Assembly: GCA_945906975.1 (NCBI GenBank)
Contig: CAMDRY010000031.1
Coordinates: 1-14,945, forward strand
DNA: 14,945 nt
Origin: Bordetella parapertussis
Lineage (GTDB): Bacteria; Pseudomonadota; Gammaproteobacteria; Burkholderiales; SG8-39
Direction of reading: 5' to 3'
This document shows, in pieces, positions 14,497 through 14,945 of the stretch. Position 1 is the first letter of the stretch, and each line of letters begins with the position of its first letter. Under the pieces are notes generated by a model. That model did no database searches, was not told the origin of the DNA, and saw only the letters and a list, made by a program, of their open reading frames with translations. The position numbers and the translations under genes were made by a program.

Positions 14497-14548
14497 ACTA
14501 TTTTAAATGTTCTACATACGAACAAATGTTTGTTATGTGAACAATGTT
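14497..14548 (-). promoter_or_regulatory. Candidate promoter with overlapping palindromes for the pcaI operon
   Basis: On the minus strand TTGTTC (14525-14520) and AATAGT (14502-14497) are separated by 17 bp; TAAAAT (14505-14500) is an alternative -10. Overlapping the -35 side are two near-palindromes of the same type, GAACAAATGTT at 14520-14530 and GAACAATGTT at 14539-14548, about two helical turns apart. AACAAA (14521-14526) and TTTGTT (14529-14534) are perfect inverse arms. This is a pattern expected for a regulator binding beside a promoter, but no regulator gene is in the window. Confidence 0.35.
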
Positions 14549-14687
14549 AATTTGCGTCACCCGCACTGTCAATCGCGCGCCGCAACATTACCCGCCACGA
14601 CATGAGCGCATGCCAGGCCCTCGACCTGATCCGCAGCAGCACGTTGGCACGTTGGCACGATGCGGCGCACGACGACATCACGCGCCC

Positions 14688-14732
14688 TTCGTGCTCTTCG
14701 TGCTCTTCGTGCCCATCGTGCCCATCGCGCCC
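14688..14732. repeat. 9-bp tandem repeat array
   Basis: Five 9-bp units in a row: TTCGTGCTC, TTCGTGCTC, TTCGTGCCC, ATCGTGCCC, ATCGCGCCC. A further diverged unit may precede them. The array is in non-coding DNA. Confidence 0.8.
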
Positions 14733-14751
14733 AAGGCGGCAACCGCCACGT

Positions 14752-14795
14752 CAACGCCACATCAACGCCACATCAACACAGCATCAGCACCGCAC
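14752..14795. repeat. 11-bp degenerate tandem repeat array
   Basis: CAACGCCACAT occurs twice exactly (14752-14762 and 14763-14773), followed by two related units, CAACACAGCAT and CAGCACCGCAC. It begins 19 bp after the 9-bp array. Confidence 0.7.
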
Positions 14796-14836
14796 TTCAC
14801 ACACGCTAGTTGCGCGTGCGCCAGATTTCAGCCCCG

Positions 14837-14945
14837 TCAACCGCCCATCTTGTACGACAACTCACAGGCTTTTTCATCGCCAAATACTGCCTTGCCACAG
14901 TCAACTGCGGTAACCTTCACGTCTTCGTTTTTCCCTTTTTCTTTC
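14837..14945 (-). CDS. Possible C-terminal end of an unidentified protein (runs off the right edge)
   Basis: The minus strand is open from the window edge to a TGA at 14839-14837, giving 35 residues that end VDCGKAVFGDEKACELSYK followed by MGG. The composition is balanced, with a Lys/Glu-rich beginning and two Cys 15 residues apart, and reads more like real protein than the repeat-derived frames next to it. I do not recognise a family. The start is outside the window. If real, the gene is upstream of pcaI in the same direction, separated by over 500 bp. Confidence 0.4.
   Translation of the reverse strand, partial: KEKGKNEDVKVTAVDCGKAVFGDEKACELSYKMGG

Larger units (their letters stand above)
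14286..14836. other. 551-bp non-coding region upstream of pcaI
   Basis: No convincing gene is seen on either strand; the short open frames here follow tandem repeats and give low-complexity Ala/Arg- or Ser/Cys-rich peptides. The stretch 14461-14556 is clearly richer in A+T than the rest of the window. The region holds a 9-bp inverted repeat, a possible promoter with palindromic elements and two tandem arrays (listed separately), and probably carries the control region of the lower-pathway operon. Confidence 0.7.

Noticed and set aside
14569..14760. Minus-strand 63-codon frame upstream of pcaI
   Set aside because: Its Ala-Arg-Arg run simply translates the 9-bp tandem array; there is no ribosome binding site or family similarity.

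Overview
The window looks like chromosomal DNA of a GC-rich betaproteobacterium, probably near Burkholderiales or Rhodocyclales. This is inferred from the high GC content, the orphan Bug-type (TctC family) periplasmic receptor that is expanded in that group, and the close family resemblance of the pca proteins. No rRNA, tRNA, insertion sequence, phage gene, CRISPR array or transcriptional regulator was found. All genes except one are on the minus strand, so the cluster reads from right to left.

Lower pathway (14285 down to 10844): pcaI and pcaJ (3-oxoadipate CoA-transferase), a maleylacetate reductase and an intradiol dioxygenase of the hydroxyquinol type. With the thiolase pcaF, whose start lies at the left edge (103 to 1), these cover hydroxyquinol to maleylacetate to 3-oxoadipate to 3-oxoadipyl-CoA to succinyl-CoA plus acetyl-CoA. 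No hydroxylase or other enzyme obviously making hydroxyquinol is present.

Middle module (10652 down to 7315): two 3-hydroxyisobutyrate-dehydrogenase-like proteins flank an ATZ/TRZ-type amidohydrolase. A REP-like inverted repeat separates this module from the dioxygenase. The amidohydrolase lacks the usual HxxE glutamate, and both dehydrogenases share the same deviation in the substrate-binding motif. They may form an uncharacterised peripheral route feeding the hydroxyquinol pathway, or act on a separate part of the substrate.

Uptake module (7188 down to 1477): an orphan Bug receptor, then livK, livH, a fused livM-livG and livF, a complete branched-chain-amino-acid-type ABC importer that in this setting probably imports an aromatic or related carboxylate. 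A small NTF2/SnoaL-like protein (1403 to 1026) follows. A strong bidirectional terminator (989-1020) separates it from the only plus-strand gene, a RutE-like nitroreductase-family protein (358-948).

Non-coding structure: two TTCACCA-type heptamer arrays stand just upstream of the RutE-like and NTF2-like genes; a 9-bp tandem array precedes livF; the 3' end of the maleylacetate reductase gene is present in three tandem copies; and the 551-bp region upstream of pcaI contains inverted repeats, a possible promoter/operator and two tandem-repeat arrays. The last 109 bases may hold the 3' end of an unidentified minus-strand gene.
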